The notes below the pieces were generated by a model. The model saw only the letters and a program-made list of their open reading frames with translations. It ran no database searches and was not told the DNA's origin. The position numbers and the translations under genes were made by a program. Of a DNA stretch of 35,888 bases, positions 35,830-35,888 are shown in pieces. The stretch comes from Hyphomicrobiales bacterium (GTDB taxonomy: Bacteria; Pseudomonadota; Alphaproteobacteria; JAPOUT01). Each line of letters starts with the position of its first letter. The stretch's first letter is position 1. The stretch spans positions 1 through 35,888 of the forward strand of contig JAPOUU010000099.1 in NCBI GenBank assembly GCA_026708505.1. Direction: 5' to 3'.

Positions 35830-35888
35830 ATGCCGACCATACGCAAGCTTTCGCAAGGCGCGATCAACCGCATCGCCGCGGGCGAGGT
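35830..35888 (+). CDS. mutL: DNA mismatch repair protein MutL, N-terminal start (partial)
   Basis: The last 59 bases encode the first 19 residues, MPTIRKLSQGAINRIAAGE, cut by the window end. This is the conserved start of MutL; INRIAAGEV is the first ATP-binding motif of the GHKL domain. A GAGGA ribosome site precedes the ATG by several bases. Confidence 0.92.
   Translation, partial: MPTIRKLSQGAINRIAAGE

Overview
The window is a dense stretch of chromosome from an alphaproteobacterium, very probably one without a close cultured relative. Four things point to this class: the order tpiA-secG-pyrG-kdsA-eno-ftsB-pdhABC-lpd-lipA-COQ10, an E1-beta subunit that carries its own lipoyl domain, a DUF3126 protein, and the neighbourhood fdxA-carD. 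KdsA implies lipopolysaccharide, so an outer membrane. The COQ10-like protein and the polyprenyl diphosphate synthase imply ubiquinone respiration. GC is high (about 58-60% by eye) everywhere except the first 1.3 kb. No mobile element, tRNA, rRNA or CRISPR array was found.

Layout. 1-1380: the tail of a potassium-channel-like protein and, convergent to it, a lower-GC exonuclease/TerB/BRCT protein. 1399-4909 (minus): trpE and a PpiD-like periplasmic chaperone. 5000-16871 (plus): the core-metabolism run tpiA, secG, pyrG, kdsA, eno, ftsB, pdhA, pdhB, pdhC, lpd, lipA and a COQ10-like gene. 16923-19670: a membrane-anchored glutamate-synthase-like flavoprotein convergent with an MFS transporter. 19745-21516: DUF3126 and a gamma-carbonic anhydrase, convergent with a polyprenyl diphosphate synthase. 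21608-23868: an enolase-superfamily enzyme overlapping a zinc alcohol dehydrogenase. 23876-25941 (minus): terB-like, fdxA and, after a 339-base gap, a CarD regulator with a long basic tail. 26008-35888 (plus): a HAD hydrolase, ribF, ileS, lspA, a DUF3035 lipoprotein, an M16 protease pair, pgi and the start of mutL.

How the genes work together. TpiA and enolase feed glycolysis, and the pyruvate dehydrogenase complex turns pyruvate into acetyl-CoA on lipoyl domains that LipA completes. Pgi serves the upper sugar-phosphate pathway and KdsA draws off PEP for LPS. LspA matures lipoproteins such as the DUF3035 protein two genes away. PpiD, SecG, LspA and the M16 pair are all envelope functions.

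Most of the content is housekeeping and no complete new system is evident. The points worth a second look are: (i) several promoters whose -10 box lies 5-10 bases before the start codon, without Shine-Dalgarno sequence, predicting leaderless mRNAs; (ii) two divergent promoter pairs that share a -35 box; (iii) a CarD protein with a histone-H1-like tail of about 135 residues; (iv) a low-GC exonuclease-TerB-BRCT gene sitting where trpG would usually follow trpE; (v) an IleS that has lost half of its C-terminal zinc site; (vi) an enolase-superfamily enzyme lacking the usual first metal-ligand aspartate. All functional calls come from reading motifs; no database search was run.
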